From positions 1 through 64,000 of the forward strand of contig NZ_SELS01000023.1 of NCBI RefSeq assembly GCF_004197395.1: DNA of 64,000 nt, given 5' to 3'. The position numbers and the translations under genes are program-made. Below the pieces are notes generated by a model. It had not been told where the DNA came from, made no database searches, and was given only the letters and a program-made list of their open reading frames with translations. This document shows, in pieces, positions 36,698 to 46,045 of the stretch; positions within the stretch are counted from its first letter, which is position 1; every line of letters starts with the position of its first letter. Origin of the DNA: Paraburkholderia sp. UYCP14C. Its GTDB lineage: Bacteria; Pseudomonadota; Gammaproteobacteria; Burkholderiales; Burkholderiaceae.

Positions 36698-36996
36698 TGC
36701 CGATTTGACATTCGATCGGCAATTGCTACGGATTGCAGAGTAAAGCGCACGCATTCAAGCGCCTAACGCCGCTTGATGACAGATCATGTATGCATTTGTA
36801 AAACGCGGTGTTAATTTTCTGTAGGGAAATCACCGATGCGTTGCAAAAACCCGCACGCGTATCATTGATAGCGACGCTGATCACGTCCACACAGATGTTC
36901 CGCCGCTCGCTTCGTCGAGCGGTTTTCTTTTTGTGGGAACGGTTTGCGTTCCGTCACATCTTTCCGCAGTACCGGCCGCATGGGCCGATCACACAT
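36698..36996. other. Intergenic region ending in an orphan terminator
   Basis: 299 bases, more AT-rich than the flanks. A strong plus-strand terminator lies about 205 bases after the eamA-type gene, which is far for that gene. A small RNA or leader transcript is possible. No obvious sigma70 promoter with good spacing was found. Confidence 0.4.
36903..36932 (+). terminator. Rho-independent terminator
   Basis: CCGCTCG and CGAGCGG around a 6-base loop, followed by TTTTCTTTTT. Confidence 0.8.
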
Positions 36997-37914
36997 TCAA
37001 CGCCGCGCGAGAATACGCGTGCCGTCCACTACGAGCGGTCCACCATTCGCCGCGAGCTCACCGATCATTCCCTTCAGCAGCGCAGACCATTCGCCGCGCG
37101 GCTTCAGCATCGACGCGGCGGCGTGCATCACGGTCGCGTCGTCGAGCATGCGCAGAAGCGTATCCACACTCATCTCGCGGACTTCGAGCAGCTTGAATAC
37201 GATCAGCACCTTCAGCGCGTTCCTTGCATTGCGCGCGGGATCGGCACGCAACCAGGCGACGCGCGACAGCGCGCGTTCGAGCGCCGCTTCGACCTGCATG
37301 AACGGGGCGCCGTGGCCAGGGATGACGACGCGCACGTCGAGTGTCGCGATCATGTCGAGCACGGCCTGCTGCTCGGCAAAGCCGCTTTCGCCTTCGAGTT
37401 CGGGGAAGATCACGCCGAAGCCGTTTTCCCATAGCGCATCCGCGCTGATCAGCAAGCGTTCGTCGGCGCAATAGAGCATCAGCGAATGCGGATCGTGGCC
37501 GGGCGCGCCGAGCACCTGCCAGTCGAGTGCGCCGAGCCGCAAGCGCGCGCCGGGCGCGAGCGTGCCGGTGAAGCCGAAGCGTTCGCAGGTCTGACCGGTC
37601 GCGCGAAAAGTGAGGCGCGTTTCGTCCCAATCACGCACGGCATCGGCTTCGGATGAAGGGATCAGCGTGCGACATGGCCACGTGGCCTGCAACAGCGCGT
37701 TGCCGCCGCAGTGATCCGAATGCAGATGCGTGTTGACGATCAGATCGAGCGGCCGCGTGTGCAACGCATTGCGCACCAGCGCGACCGTCTGCGATGCGTG
37801 CGTCGCATAGCCGGTATCGACGAGCGCCGCGCAGGTGTCATCGACGAGCAGCACATTGTTCGACGACAGCCAGCCGCGCTCGAACACCTGGATCGATGCG
37901 GGCAGTGCGATCAT
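36997..37914 (-). CDS. MBL-fold metallo-hydrolase
   Basis: 305 aa from the ATG at 37914. Metallo-beta-lactamase fold with the metal motif THLHSDHCGG (HxHxDH), a later 'GAPGHDPHS' His, 'ISADALWENGFG' supplying the bridging Asp, and 'VIPGHGAPF' for the last His. This is a di-zinc hydrolase of the glyoxalase II-like group. Substrate is unknown. Residues 230-305 form a helical C-terminal domain. The start overlaps the stop of the hotdog gene by four bases. It is last in the run starting with HMG-CoA lyase. Confidence 0.85.
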   Translation of the reverse strand: MIALPASIQVFERGWLSSNNVLLVDDTCAALVDTGYATHASQTVALVRNALHTRPLDLIVNTHLHSDHCGGNALLQATWPCRTLIPSSEADAVRDWDETRLTFRATGQTCERFGFTGTLAPGARLRLGALDWQVLGAPGHDPHSLMLYCADERLLISADALWENGFGVIFPELEGESGFAEQQAVLDMIATLDVRVVIPGHGAPFMQVEAALERALSRVAWLRADPARNARNALKVLIVFKLLEVREMSVDTLLRMLDDATVMHAAASMLKPRGEWSALLKGMIGELAANGGPLVVDGTRILARR

Positions 37915-38384
37915 GATGTGGCCGTTCTCGCTTGCGTGTGCGCGACGGTGTCGGGCTTCGGCATCACGAGGATCGTCGAGGTGCCCGTCAACATCAGCTC
38001 GCCGCGCTGATTGACCACCGAACCTTCGAGGTAGGTCAGATCGCCGTTCAGGCTTGGCTTCCAGTGAGCGTCGCGCACCCGCCATGTGATCGTCAGCGTG
38101 TCGTGCGCCTGCACCGCCTTCTTCAGCTTGATATCGAATTCGAGTCCGAGCGGCTGCGCATAGGCCGAGAAATGCGTGGCGAGCAGCGCCATGAAATACG
38201 CGGTGGGTTGCGTGCCCGACGCGATCAGCCCACCAAAACGGCTTTGCGCGGCGTACGCTTCATCGTGATGCAGCGGGTTCAGATCGACGACCAGCGTCGC
38301 GAACGATTTGATCGAATCCACCGACAACTCGAGCGTCGAACTGAACGTCTCACCAGGCGTCACGATGCGCGGCGCGGCGTTCAT
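37911..38384 (-). CDS. MaoC-like hotdog-fold protein
   Basis: 157 aa from the ATG at 38384. A single hotdog fold of the MaoC dehydratase type with 'DLNPLHHDEAYA', where Asp and His would be the hydratase pair, followed by 'FGGLIASGTQPTAYFMAL'. Likely an enoyl-CoA hydratase or thioester-binding protein for short acyl-CoA. It overlaps both neighbours by four bases, indicating tight coupling with DUF1289 upstream and the MBL hydrolase downstream. Confidence 0.8.
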   Translation of the reverse strand: MNAAPRIVTPGETFSSTLELSVDSIKSFATLVVDLNPLHHDEAYAAQSRFGGLIASGTQPTAYFMALLATHFSAYAQPLGLEFDIKLKKAVQAHDTLTITWRVRDAHWKPSLNGDLTYLEGSVVNQRGELMLTGTSTILVMPKPDTVAHTQARTATS

Positions 38385-38626
38385 TGCTTCTCCGTCGTGG
38401 TCGGTGTCGTGCGCAGCGCCATCAACTTCGCGTGGCGCACTTCGATCGCGTCCCACACCGCGCGCTTCGCGTCGTTATCCTGCGTCGACCAGCTGGCGAT
38501 TTCGTCGATCGTGCGCAGGCATCCTTCGCACCAGCCCGTCGACGCATCCATTCTGCACACGCTGATGCACGGCGACGGCACTGAACCGTCGTCGTCCCTG
38601 GCATCGGAATCGTTGCCGCTCGCCAT
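38381..38626 (-). CDS. DUF1289 domain protein
   Basis: 81 aa, soluble. It has the compact Cys pattern of DUF1289: 'PSPCISVCRMD', then 'WCEGCLRTIDEIASW', four Cys probably binding a metal or iron-sulfur centre. The function of the family is not known. It sits five bases after the YbaK gene and overlaps the hotdog gene by four. Confidence 0.85.
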   Translation of the reverse strand: MASGNDSDARDDDGSVPSPCISVCRMDASTGWCEGCLRTIDEIASWSTQDNDAKRAVWDAIEVRHAKLMALRTTPTTTEKQ

Positions 38627-38631
38627 CGTGT

Positions 38632-39153
38632 TCAGGCCGGCTCGCGCAACGCGACATCGACGACCGGCGCGCCCGTCAGCGCGATCAGCTCCTGCGCGGT
38701 CAGATTGAACACCGCGTGCGGATGGCCGGCGGCGGCCCACAGACTCTCCAGTTCGAGCAGATCGGCATCGATCAGCGTGAGCGGCTCGGTCGCATGACCG
38801 ACGGGGCACACGCCACCAATCGCATAGCCGGTTTTTTCGCGCACGAACTTCGCATCCGCGCGGCCGATTGCGCCGACCTGCGCGGCCACTTTCTTTTCGT
38901 CGACGCGATTCGCGCCGCTCGCGATCACGAGCACCGGCGCGTCGTCTTCGCGGCGCCGGAACAGAATCGACTTCGCGATCTGCGCGACCGAGCAGCCGAG
39001 TCCGGCGGCCGCTTCGGCGGAAGTCTTGCCGGTCTCCGGCAGCATCACGATTCGGCCCGCGTGGCCGCGTTCGCGCAGCAGCAGCGCGACGCGGCGTGCC
39101 GAGTCGGGCAGCGCGGCGAGATCGTCGGAGTCGAAGGACGCGAGGTCGTTCAT
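38632..39153 (-). CDS. YbaK/EbsC-family aminoacyl-tRNA deacylase
   Basis: 173 aa from the ATG at 39153. YbaK-like editing domain that hydrolyses mischarged tRNA (Cys- or Ala-tRNAPro in known members). Conserved parts are 'AQIAKSILFRR', 'LVIASGANRVDEKKVA' and 'GYAIGGVCPVGH', with the Lys of the AKS stretch and the GGVCP loop typical for the active site. Free-standing form, not part of ProRS. It lies 34 bases after HMG-CoA lyase. Confidence 0.85.
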   Translation of the reverse strand: MNDLASFDSDDLAALPDSARRVALLLRERGHAGRIVMLPETGKTSAEAAAGLGCSVAQIAKSILFRRREDDAPVLVIASGANRVDEKKVAAQVGAIGRADAKFVREKTGYAIGGVCPVGHATEPLTLIDADLLELESLWAAAGHPHAVFNLTAQELIALTGAPVVDVALREPA

Positions 39154-39187
39154 CGTTGGGGATCCTGATTGAAAATGGATGGAGCGC

Positions 39188-40114
39188 TCATACGCAGGTA
39201 TTCGCTTCGCTGCGCGCCTTCGCGAGCAGCGCTTTGCCGGCCCGTGACACGTTGGCCCGGCCGATCGCATTGGAAATGAAGTCGCCGATGTCGACCACTT
39301 GCGCGAGGTCGATGCCGGTCTCGATGCCGAGGCCGTTCATCAGATACAGCACGTCTTCGGTTGCGACGTTGCCGGTCGCGCCCTTCGCATACGGGCAACC
39401 GCCGAGCCCCGCGACCGACGCATGGAAAATCTCGACGCCTTCGAGCAGCGCCGCGTAGATGTTCGCGAGCGCCTGGCCATAGGTGTCGTGGAAGTGTCCG
39501 GATAGATGCTCGCGCGGAAACACCTGGGTGACCGCCTCGAATACTTCGCGAGTGCGCTTCGGCGTGCCGACGCCGATCGTGTCGGCGATATCGATCTCGT
39601 CGCAGCCGAGCGCGGCGAAACGCTCGACGACGTCGACGACCGACGCGACCGGCACTTCACCCTGATACGGACAGCCGAGCGCGCACGACACGCTGCCGCG
39701 AATGCGCAGCTTATGTTCTTTCGCCGCCGCCGCAACCGGCGCGAAGCGCTCGATGCTCTCCGCGATGCTGCAGTTGATGTTCTTCTGCGAGAACGCCTCG
39801 CTCGCCGCGCCGAAGATCACGATCTCGTCGGCGCGCGCGGCGAGCGCGCCTTCGAAGCCGCGCAGGTTCGGCGTCAGCACCGAGTAGATCGTGCCGGCGC
39901 GGCGCTCGATGCCGGCCATCACATCAGCGCCATCGGCCATCTGCGGCACCCATTTCGGCGACACGAACGACGCCGCTTCGACGTTGCGAAAGCCTGCCGC
40001 CGACAGTCGGTTGATCAGCTCGATCTTGGTCGCGGTCGGCACGAATTCCTTCTCGTTCTGCAGCCCGTCGCGCGGACCCACTTCGACGATTTTCACTTGC
40101 TTCGGTAAGGCCAT
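39188..40114 (-). CDS. mvaB: Hydroxymethylglutaryl-CoA lyase
   Basis: Cleaves HMG-CoA to acetoacetate and acetyl-CoA, the last step of leucine breakdown, 308 aa from the ATG at 40114. HMGL-like TIM barrel. The metal and catalytic residues appear in 'VEVGPRDGLQNE', 'SGHFHDTYGQA' and the signature 'GLGGCPYAKGATGNVATED' with the active-site Cys. A GGAG is present upstream. First gene of the five-gene run. Other leucine pathway genes (liuABD) are not adjacent. Confidence 0.92.
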   Translation of the reverse strand: MALPKQVKIVEVGPRDGLQNEKEFVPTATKIELINRLSAAGFRNVEAASFVSPKWVPQMADGADVMAGIERRAGTIYSVLTPNLRGFEGALAARADEIVIFGAASEAFSQKNINCSIAESIERFAPVAAAAKEHKLRIRGSVSCALGCPYQGEVPVASVVDVVERFAALGCDEIDIADTIGVGTPKRTREVFEAVTQVFPREHLSGHFHDTYGQALANIYAALLEGVEIFHASVAGLGGCPYAKGATGNVATEDVLYLMNGLGIETGIDLAQVVDIGDFISNAIGRANVSRAGKALLAKARSEANTCV

Positions 40115-40231
40115 GATGTGTCTCCGATCCGATGCGGTTTTGTCGCTGTCCCATCCAGCATGGGTGCTGCCGCGTTGCTGCAATTCAATTCAACCCGCGC
40201 GCCTGCGACGCGCGCGAGCGCGGGTTTCACT

Positions 40232-41173
40232 TTAGTAGCCGCGTTCCAGTTGTACGGCGCCGCTCACCTGCTCGCCGCGCATCATCGCGCCGATCTTGTC
40301 CACGACCTGCGCGACGCTGTCCTCGCGCAACGTCAGCGCCGACGTGTGCGGCGTGATCGTGATGCGCGGCTCGCGCCAGAACGGATGATCGGCGGGCAGC
40401 GGTTCCTCGCGGAACACGTCGAGCGTCGCGGCGGTGAGCTGGCCGCTCGCGAGCGCGTCGAGCAGATCCGTTTCGACCAGATGCGCGCCGCGCGCGACGT
40501 TGATCAGGTACGCGCCGTGCGCGAGCTTCGCGAAGACTTGCGCGTTCAGCACGCTTTCAGTGTCGGGCGTATGCGGCAGCAGATTGACGAGCACTTTCAC
40601 GCCGTCGAGAAAGCTATCGAACTGCGCGTCGCCCGCGAACGTCGCGATGCCGTCGATCTGCTTTGCGCTGCGGCTATAGCCGCGCACCGGCAGGCCGAAC
40701 GAGGCGAGCGTTTGCGCGACGTGCGTGCCGAGCACGCCGAGCCCGAGCACGCCCACGTTGAAGGTCGCGCGCGGATGCGGCTCGAGCACTTTCCAGCGGC
40801 ACTCGGCTTGCAGGACCTGATATTCGTCGAAGCGGCGCAGATAGCGCAGCACCGCATGCGTCACGTACTCGGCCATCTGCGCGCCCATGCCGGTATCTTC
40901 GAGGCGAATCAACGGCACCTCGGGCGGCAATGTGCCCGGGTGCTCGCGTTCGAGCGCGAGAATCGCATCGACGCCGGCGCCGAGATTGAAGATCGCGCGC
41001 AGCGTAGTGCGGCCGGCCAGCATCTCGCGCGGCGGACGCCAGACCACCGCGAAATCGGCGGGAGCGGTGTCGCCGGGCTGCCATTCGCGCAGTTCGGCCG
41101 CGGGCAAAGCGCGCGCGAAGTCGCGCAGCCAGTCGGCGGCTTCGGTGTGCGGTGCGTAGAAGAGTATTTTCAT
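40232..41173 (-). CDS. ghrA: Glyoxylate/hydroxypyruvate reductase A-type dehydrogenase
   Basis: D-isomer-specific 2-hydroxyacid dehydrogenase, 313 aa from the ATG at 41173. NAD(P)-binding Rossmann motif 'GVLGLGVLGTHVA' near 141. The catalytic residues expected are Arg in 'INVARGAHLVE', Glu in 'FREEPLP' and His in 'ITPHTSALT'. The N-terminal 'FNLGAGVDAIL' matches GhrA of E. coli, which reduces glyoxylate and hydroxypyruvate with NADPH. Start is placed where the sequence begins MKILFYAPHT. Confidence 0.88.
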   Translation of the reverse strand: MKILFYAPHTEAADWLRDFARALPAAELREWQPGDTAPADFAVVWRPPREMLAGRTTLRAIFNLGAGVDAILALEREHPGTLPPEVPLIRLEDTGMGAQMAEYVTHAVLRYLRRFDEYQVLQAECRWKVLEPHPRATFNVGVLGLGVLGTHVAQTLASFGLPVRGYSRSAKQIDGIATFAGDAQFDSFLDGVKVLVNLLPHTPDTESVLNAQVFAKLAHGAYLINVARGAHLVETDLLDALASGQLTAATLDVFREEPLPADHPFWREPRITITPHTSALTLREDSVAQVVDKIGAMMRGEQVSGAVQLERGY

Positions 41174-41488
41174 GCGGTCCGGAATGCGTCGGCGTCGATG
41201 TGAGCATGAGCGGGGCGGACTGTGAGCGCGCCGCGGCGATGGGACGACGCGTGCGGCATCGGGTCTCCTCCCGTTATGGATAGGCCTCATTCTACTTTTT
41301 CGACGCAAATCGCGCGCGTTTGCGCACGGACGTGCGCTTCGACCTGCATGCCGTGGTGGGCGCCGAGCTAGCGCGTTCCCGCGTATTTGTTCGATCGCCC
41401 GATAACGAAAGCACAAAAACTTGGTTCATCGACGCGCGAGCGCGCGGGACAATGACTGCCCGGATTCCCTGCGCAGCGAGGCACGCAC
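41174..41488. other. Intergenic region, nothing recognised
   Basis: 315 bases between two divergent genes. Apart from a probable ribosome site (GAGG) before 41489, I see no feature. Confidence 0.35.
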
Positions 41489-42091
41489 ATGCTTTCATGC
41501 ACCCGATCGAGTTGGCCGCCACGACTCGTCACCGTTCCCGGCCTGCGCGGCAGCGAAGGCGCGCATTGGCAAACATGGCTGGAGCGGCAGTTCGCGCGCT
41601 CGTTGCGCGTCGAGCAGGCCAACTGGGATGCGCCCGATCTCGCGCGATGGGCGAAGTCGTTGCGCGAACTGCTCGCGCGCGAGCGCGGCCCGTTCGTGCT
41701 GGCCGCCCACAGCTTCGGCTGCCTCGCGACCGCGCATGCGTTGCAGCAGGGCGCGCTCCCGAGCGACGTGGCCGGTGTGCTGTTCGTCGCGCCCGCGAGT
41801 CCGCGCAAGTTCGAATTCGCGGGACCGTTCGACGCGCGACGTCTGGGCGTGCCGTCGATCCTGATCGGCAGCGAAACCGATCCGTGGATGACGCTCGCCG
41901 ACGCGCGCGATCTCGCGCAGCGCTTCGGCAGTGCGTTCGTCAATCTCGGCGATGCGGGGCATATCAACACGGCGGCGGGCTTCGGACCGTGGCCGCGTGC
42001 GAAGTACTTCATCGATACGCTGGTGCATTGCGCGGCGCCGCTGCGGTTTCGCGAAGAGGCGGTTGATATTCCGCAGCATGCGCTGGTGTGA
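41489..42091 (+). CDS. RBBP9/YdeN-family alpha/beta hydrolase
   Basis: 200 aa small serine hydrolase. It has 'VTVPGLRGSEGAHWQTW' at the start (the RBBP9-type loop), the nucleophile elbow 'AAHSFGCLA' with Ser, 'GSETDPWM' for the acid residue and 'DAGHINTAAGFGPW' for the catalytic His. All three residues of the triad can be placed. The physiological substrate of the family is unknown. GAGG precedes the ATG. Confidence 0.85.
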   Translation: MLSCTRSSWPPRLVTVPGLRGSEGAHWQTWLERQFARSLRVEQANWDAPDLARWAKSLRELLARERGPFVLAAHSFGCLATAHALQQGALPSDVAGVLFVAPASPRKFEFAGPFDARRLGVPSILIGSETDPWMTLADARDLAQRFGSAFVNLGDAGHINTAAGFGPWPRAKYFIDTLVHCAAPLRFREEAVDIPQHALV

Positions 42092-42224
42092 CCGCGTGGT
42101 GGCGCTGAGCGCTAGGTGGGCAAGCGTCGGAGTGTCGCTTGACACCGCATAGACCCAGCTACGAGTTTTCATCATCGACAGGAAGGGATCCGATTGCCCG
42201 CCTACTCTGGCCGATGACACGACG

Positions 42225-42461
42225 TTAGATCTCCTGGTGGTGTTTCCTGGAGTAGCCGACATAACCGCCGGCTATCGAACTCACAACTGCCAACGCAAAC
42301 CAGAGAAGCAGGAAAGTGTTTTCTGCCGTGCGAGAAGCATCGAACAGGCTTCCGTTGCCGTGCAGCAGAAAAACACCGTATAGGAAGAGCCCAAGCCACG
42401 ACAGTAGCGTAGCGCTAACTGCTCCGAGTGGGACACCGACGAAGATTCTTAAAAGGTTCAT
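42225..42461 (-). CDS. Small membrane protein, possible immunity partner
   Basis: 78 aa with two hydrophobic segments (about 5-34 and 49-67) and a short basic C-terminus. The start overlaps the stop of the Tae4-like frame by four bases (ATGA), an arrangement common for effector/immunity pairs. I do not recognise its family. Known Tae4 immunity proteins (Tai4) are soluble periplasmic, so the role is open. The region is AT-richer than its neighbours, suggesting transfer. Confidence 0.55.
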   Translation of the reverse strand: MNLLRIFVGVPLGAVSATLLSWLGLFLYGVFLLHGNGSLFDASRTAENTFLLLWFALAVVSSIAGGYVGYSRKHHQEI

Positions 42462-42745
42462 TTCACGGGAAAGAACAGAATCGTTTTCGAATTTCGAAAG
42501 TCCGACCAGATACCTGGAATGACGATGTTCCAGCTAACTCTGAGTCCGGTGCCGAAACCGGTTAACCTGTTGCCGTTCCATAGATCGATGTGACCGCCGC
42601 TCGTACTGCTAATCGGATCGGTGTCGCGGCGCCAGTAGCCGTCGAACATGATGATGCCGGTGCGGCCTTTGACCTTCGTGACCCAACCGGCTCCGGTAAT
42701 GTTCTCCGGTTTCCCGACCCCGGCAATCGGCTGAAGTAGAGTCAC
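42458..42745 (-). pseudogene. Type VI amidase effector (Tae4-like), C-terminal fragment
   Basis: The frame holds about 95 residues similar to the C-terminal half of Tae4-family peptidoglycan amidases: 'GRTGIIMFDGYW', then 'SGGHIDLWNGNRLTG', where His would be catalytic, and an end 'PGIWSDFRNSKTILFF'. A stop codon lies eight codons upstream of the GTG at 42745. The N-terminal half with the catalytic Cys is absent in all minus-strand frames up to 42960. It is therefore likely a truncated effector rather than an active toxin. Assigned from remembered family features only. Confidence 0.55.
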
Positions 42746-42860
42746 CCTACCCGCATCGTGATTTTTTTAAAATCAGACCGATTGCGACGATTCTGAATTT
42801 GACGCGATTTGTAGTTGCTTGCGCATCTTGAATGGGTAAGCAACGCTTCGCCGTGAAACG

Positions 42861-42897
42861 CACCCGAAGGTTGGATCAATACCGAACCTTCGGGGTG
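42861..42897 (-). terminator. Long hairpin downstream of bioB
   Basis: CACCCGAAGGTT and AACCTTCGGGGTG pair with one bulged base around a 12-base loop. It lies 80 bases beyond the bioB stop on the minus strand, between the biotin operon and the Tae4-like remnant. Only a weak T-rich tail follows. Confidence 0.5.
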
Positions 42898-42977
42898 CCA
42901 TTTAGTCGGCGGGCTACGAGGCAGTCTTCTTACTCACGCACGCCTCCTCCATGCAACTTCGCCATTGGCTCCTCAGC

Positions 42978-44072
42978 TCAGTTCGTCACCCCATGGTCCT
43001 TATCTCCACACCCACGCTCGCACTCACTCCGCTCCACCGGCATCTGCTGCGCCGCTTCAGCGCGAATGCCCAGACGCGCGAGCAGCTTGCGGTCCGCTTC
43101 CGCCTGCGGATTGCTCGTGGTCAGCAACTGGTCGCCGTAGAAAATCGAATTCGCACCCGCGAGGAAGCACATCGCCTGCAACGCCTCGTCCATCTGCTCG
43201 CGGCCGGCCGATAGACGCACCATCGCGCGAGGCATCGTGATGCGCGCAATCGCGATCGTGCGCACGAATTCGAACGGGTCGATCGGTTCGGTGCCGGTCA
43301 GCGGCGTGCCTTGTACCTGCACCAGATTGTTGATCGGCACCGATTCCGGATACGGCTCCATGTTCGCGAGCTGCGCGATCAGCCCTGCGCGCTCGCGACG
43401 CGATTCGCCCATCCCGACGATGCCGCCGCAGCAAACGTTGATGCCCGCGTCGCGCACGCGCTCGAGCGTGTCGAGACGATCCTGGTAGGTGCGCGTCGAA
43501 ATGATCTGGCCGTAGAACTCCGGCGACGTATCGAGGTTGTGGTTGTAATAGTCGAGACCCGCATCGCGCAGCGCCTGTGCCTGGTGCGTTTCGAGCATGC
43601 CGAGCGTCACGCAGGTTTCGAGGCCCATCGCCTTCACGCCGCGGATCATGTCCTTGATCGGCTCGAGATGGCGGTCCTTCGGATTGCGCCACGCGGCGCC
43701 CATGCAGAAGCGCGTCGCGCCGTTGTCTTTCGCGAGCTTCGCGGCGGCGAGCACTTCGTCGACCGGCATCAGCTTGTCGGCGGCGAGGCCCGTGTCGTGG
43801 TGCACCGATTGCGGACAGTACGCGCAATCCTCTTCGCAGCCGCCGGTCTTGATCGACAGCAGCGTCGACAGTTGCACGGCGTTCGCGTCGAAATGCTCGC
43901 GATGCGTTTGCTGCGCGCGGAATAGCAGATCGTTGAACGGCAGTTCGTACAACGCGACGATATCCGCGACGCGCCAGCGCGCGAGCGGCTTGGCTTCAAT
44001 GGCGGCGGAAGTCGGATTGTTGTTGGCGGCGATGGTGTCGGCGGCGTCTGCAGCGATGTTCAGTTGTGTCAT
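42978..44072 (-). CDS. bioB: Biotin synthase
   Basis: Radical SAM enzyme inserting sulfur into dethiobiotin, 364 aa. The 4Fe-4S ligands are Cys79, Cys83 and Cys86 in '[13 protein letters not shown]'. The 2Fe-2S sulfur donor site ('ETCVTLGML', '[11 protein letters not shown]') and '[12 protein letters not shown]' are present. Last gene of bioAFDB. The start at 44072 is preceded by CGAGGA. The N-terminal ~25 residues are extra to E. coli BioB and of low complexity. Confidence 0.95.
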   Translation of the reverse strand: MTQLNIAADAADTIAANNNPTSAAIEAKPLARWRVADIVALYELPFNDLLFRAQQTHREHFDANAVQLSTLLSIKTGGCEEDCAYCPQSVHHDTGLAADKLMPVDEVLAAAKLAKDNGATRFCMGAAWRNPKDRHLEPIKDMIRGVKAMGLETCVTLGMLETHQAQALRDAGLDYYNHNLDTSPEFYGQIISTRTYQDRLDTLERVRDAGINVCCGGIVGMGESRRERAGLIAQLANMEPYPESVPINNLVQVQGTPLTGTEPIDPFEFVRTIAIARITMPRAMVRLSAGREQMDEALQAMCFLAGANSIFYGDQLLTTSNPQAEADRKLLARLGIRAEAAQQMPVERSECERGCGDKDHGVTN

Positions 44073-44123
44073 GTGATCGATCCTCGTGTACGGATGAAAT
44101 GGGGTTCGGCGCGGCGGGCAGCG

Positions 44124-44864
44124 CTATGCCGCGCGCAATTGGCGCAGCGTCTGCAGAAGCCGTCGAATGTCGAGTTGCTCGGCCGCGCGCTCCGGCGACA
44201 GCGGGCTGAGATGCGGCACGATTCCGAGCAACGGCGCGTCGTACGCTTGCGCGAGATGCGTGCGAATCGACGCGATGTTCTCGTCGGGGAACGTCATGTC
44301 CGGGTCGATGCGATTCGCGACCCAGCCCGCGAGCGTCAGACCGCGTGCGGCGATCGCTTCTGCGGTCAGCAGCGCGTGGCTGATGCAGCCGAGCCGCATG
44401 CCGACCACCAGCACCACCGGCAGCTTCAGCGCGACGGCGAGATCGGCGGTGTCCTGCGTCGCGGTCAACGGCACGCGAAAACCGCCGACACCTTCGACGA
44501 CGACGACATCGGCAAGCTTCAGCGCCTCCCCGTGGCACGCGACGATGTGCTCGAGATCGAACGAGACGTTTTCGAGCGCGGCCGCGATGTGCGGCGCAGC
44601 GGGTTCTTTCAACAGATACGGCGTGCGCATCGCAGGCGGCAACAGCACGCTCGATGCGGCATCGAGTTGATCCGCGTCCTCGTTGTGCTGCACGCCGTTC
44701 ACCTCGAATGCGCCCGCCGCGATCGGCTTCATCGCTGCCGCCTGCAGGCCTTCGCGCACGAAGCCGCGCAATAGCGCCGACGACACGAAGGTCTTGCCGA
44801 TCTCCGTATCGGTACCGGTGACGAACAACGACAGCGCGCCGTCAGCGTGATTCAGATTGCTCAT
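44124..44864 (-). CDS. bioD: Dethiobiotin synthetase
   Basis: ATP-dependent carboxylation and ring closure of 7,8-diaminononanoate, 246 aa. The N-terminal P-loop is '[13 protein letters not shown]'. 'MKPIAAG' and '[11 protein letters not shown]' follow, as in BioD. The start at 44864 overlaps the bioF stop by four bases (ATGA). 51 bases separate it from bioB. Confidence 0.93.
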   Translation of the reverse strand: MSNLNHADGALSLFVTGTDTEIGKTFVSSALLRGFVREGLQAAAMKPIAAGAFEVNGVQHNEDADQLDAASSVLLPPAMRTPYLLKEPAAPHIAAALENVSFDLEHIVACHGEALKLADVVVVEGVGGFRVPLTATQDTADLAVALKLPVVLVVGMRLGCISHALLTAEAIAARGLTLAGWVANRIDPDMTFPDENIASIRTHLAQAYDAPLLGIVPHLSPLSPERAAEQLDIRRLLQTLRQLRAA

Positions 44865-46045
44865 GCCGCGCGCTCTCCAAGCTGTTGCAGGCCGGCTTCG
44901 AGCCGGTCGAGATCCGCATGCGAGTGCGCGGCTGACAGCGAGATGCGCAGGCGCGACGTGCCGGTCGGCACGGTCGGCGGACGGATCGCGGGCACCCACA
45001 GACCCGCGCGATCGAGCGACGCGGCGATGTCGAGCGTCGCATCGTTCGCGCCGATGACGAGCGGCTGCACGGCCGTGTGCGAATCGACGGGCAGCCACGG
45101 CGTGGCTTTCAGCATCGCGCGCGTGCGCTCGATCAGTTGCTGGAGATGCGCGCGGCGCGCATCGCCTTCTTCGCCACCGATGATGCGCAGACTCGCCGAC
45201 ACCGCGTGCGCGGCCGCCGGCACCGACGCGGTCGTGAAGATATACGGACGCGCACGCTGCACCAGCCATTCGATCACGGTCGCATGCGCGACGACGAACG
45301 CGCCCGACACGCCGGCCGCTTTGCCGAGTGTGCCGATCGAGATCAGATGCGGCGAGCGCAGCGCGGCTTGCGCGATCGCGCCGCGGCCTTGCGGACCGAG
45401 CACGCCGAAGCCGTGCGCATCGTCGACGATCAGCCATGCGCCGTGCCGCTCCGCGAGTTCGAGCAGACGTGGCAGCGGTGCGATGTCACCGTCCATGCTG
45501 AACACGGTATCGGAGACGATCACCTTGACGTCCGCCTCCGATGCTTCGAGCATCGCGCTCAATGCATCCACATCGCAGTGTGGGTAGATCTGCACATCGG
45601 CGCGCGACAGTCGCGCGCCATCGATCAGCGACGCGTGATTGAGCGCGTCGGAGAACAGCGTCGTGCCGCGGCCAGCGAGCGCGGTCAGCGTCGCGAGATT
45701 CGCCATATAGCCGGTGCTGAAATACAGCGCGCGGGCATCGTCGACGAAGCCGCCGGCGAATGCCGCGAGATCGTCTTCGAGTTGCGCATGCGCGCGCGAA
45801 TGACCGCCGAGCAGATGCGAGCCGCCGCTGCCCGCGCCATACAGGCGCGCGCCTTCGGCGATCGCGTCGATCAGCCGCGGATGCGCGGCGAGGCCCAGGT
45901 AGTCGTTGCTCGCGAAGCCGATGATGTCGCGGCCGTCGACCGTCATGTGCGCGGCACACGGCGTGTCAGCGGTGCGGCGGCGCCGGCGCAGGCCGCGCGC
46001 GTCGATTTCCTTCAGGCCTTCGGCAAGTGTGTCGAGCAGATGCAT
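44861..46045 (-). CDS. bioF: 8-amino-7-oxononanoate synthase
   Basis: PLP enzyme joining pimeloyl-thioester with alanine, 394 aa. It has '[15 protein letters not shown]' near the N-terminus, '[15 protein letters not shown]', '[12 protein letters not shown]' with the PLP Asp/His, and '[14 protein letters not shown]' with the Schiff-base Lys. The start overlaps the last base of the bioA stop (TGATG). Confidence 0.93.
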   Translation of the reverse strand: MHLLDTLAEGLKEIDARGLRRRRRTADTPCAAHMTVDGRDIIGFASNDYLGLAAHPRLIDAIAEGARLYGAGSGGSHLLGGHSRAHAQLEDDLAAFAGGFVDDARALYFSTGYMANLATLTALAGRGTTLFSDALNHASLIDGARLSRADVQIYPHCDVDALSAMLEASEADVKVIVSDTVFSMDGDIAPLPRLLELAERHGAWLIVDDAHGFGVLGPQGRGAIAQAALRSPHLISIGTLGKAAGVSGAFVVAHATVIEWLVQRARPYIFTTASVPAAAHAVSASLRIIGGEEGDARRAHLQQLIERTRAMLKATPWLPVDSHTAVQPLVIGANDATLDIAASLDRAGLWVPAIRPPTVPTGTSRLRISLSAAHSHADLDRLEAGLQQLGERAA

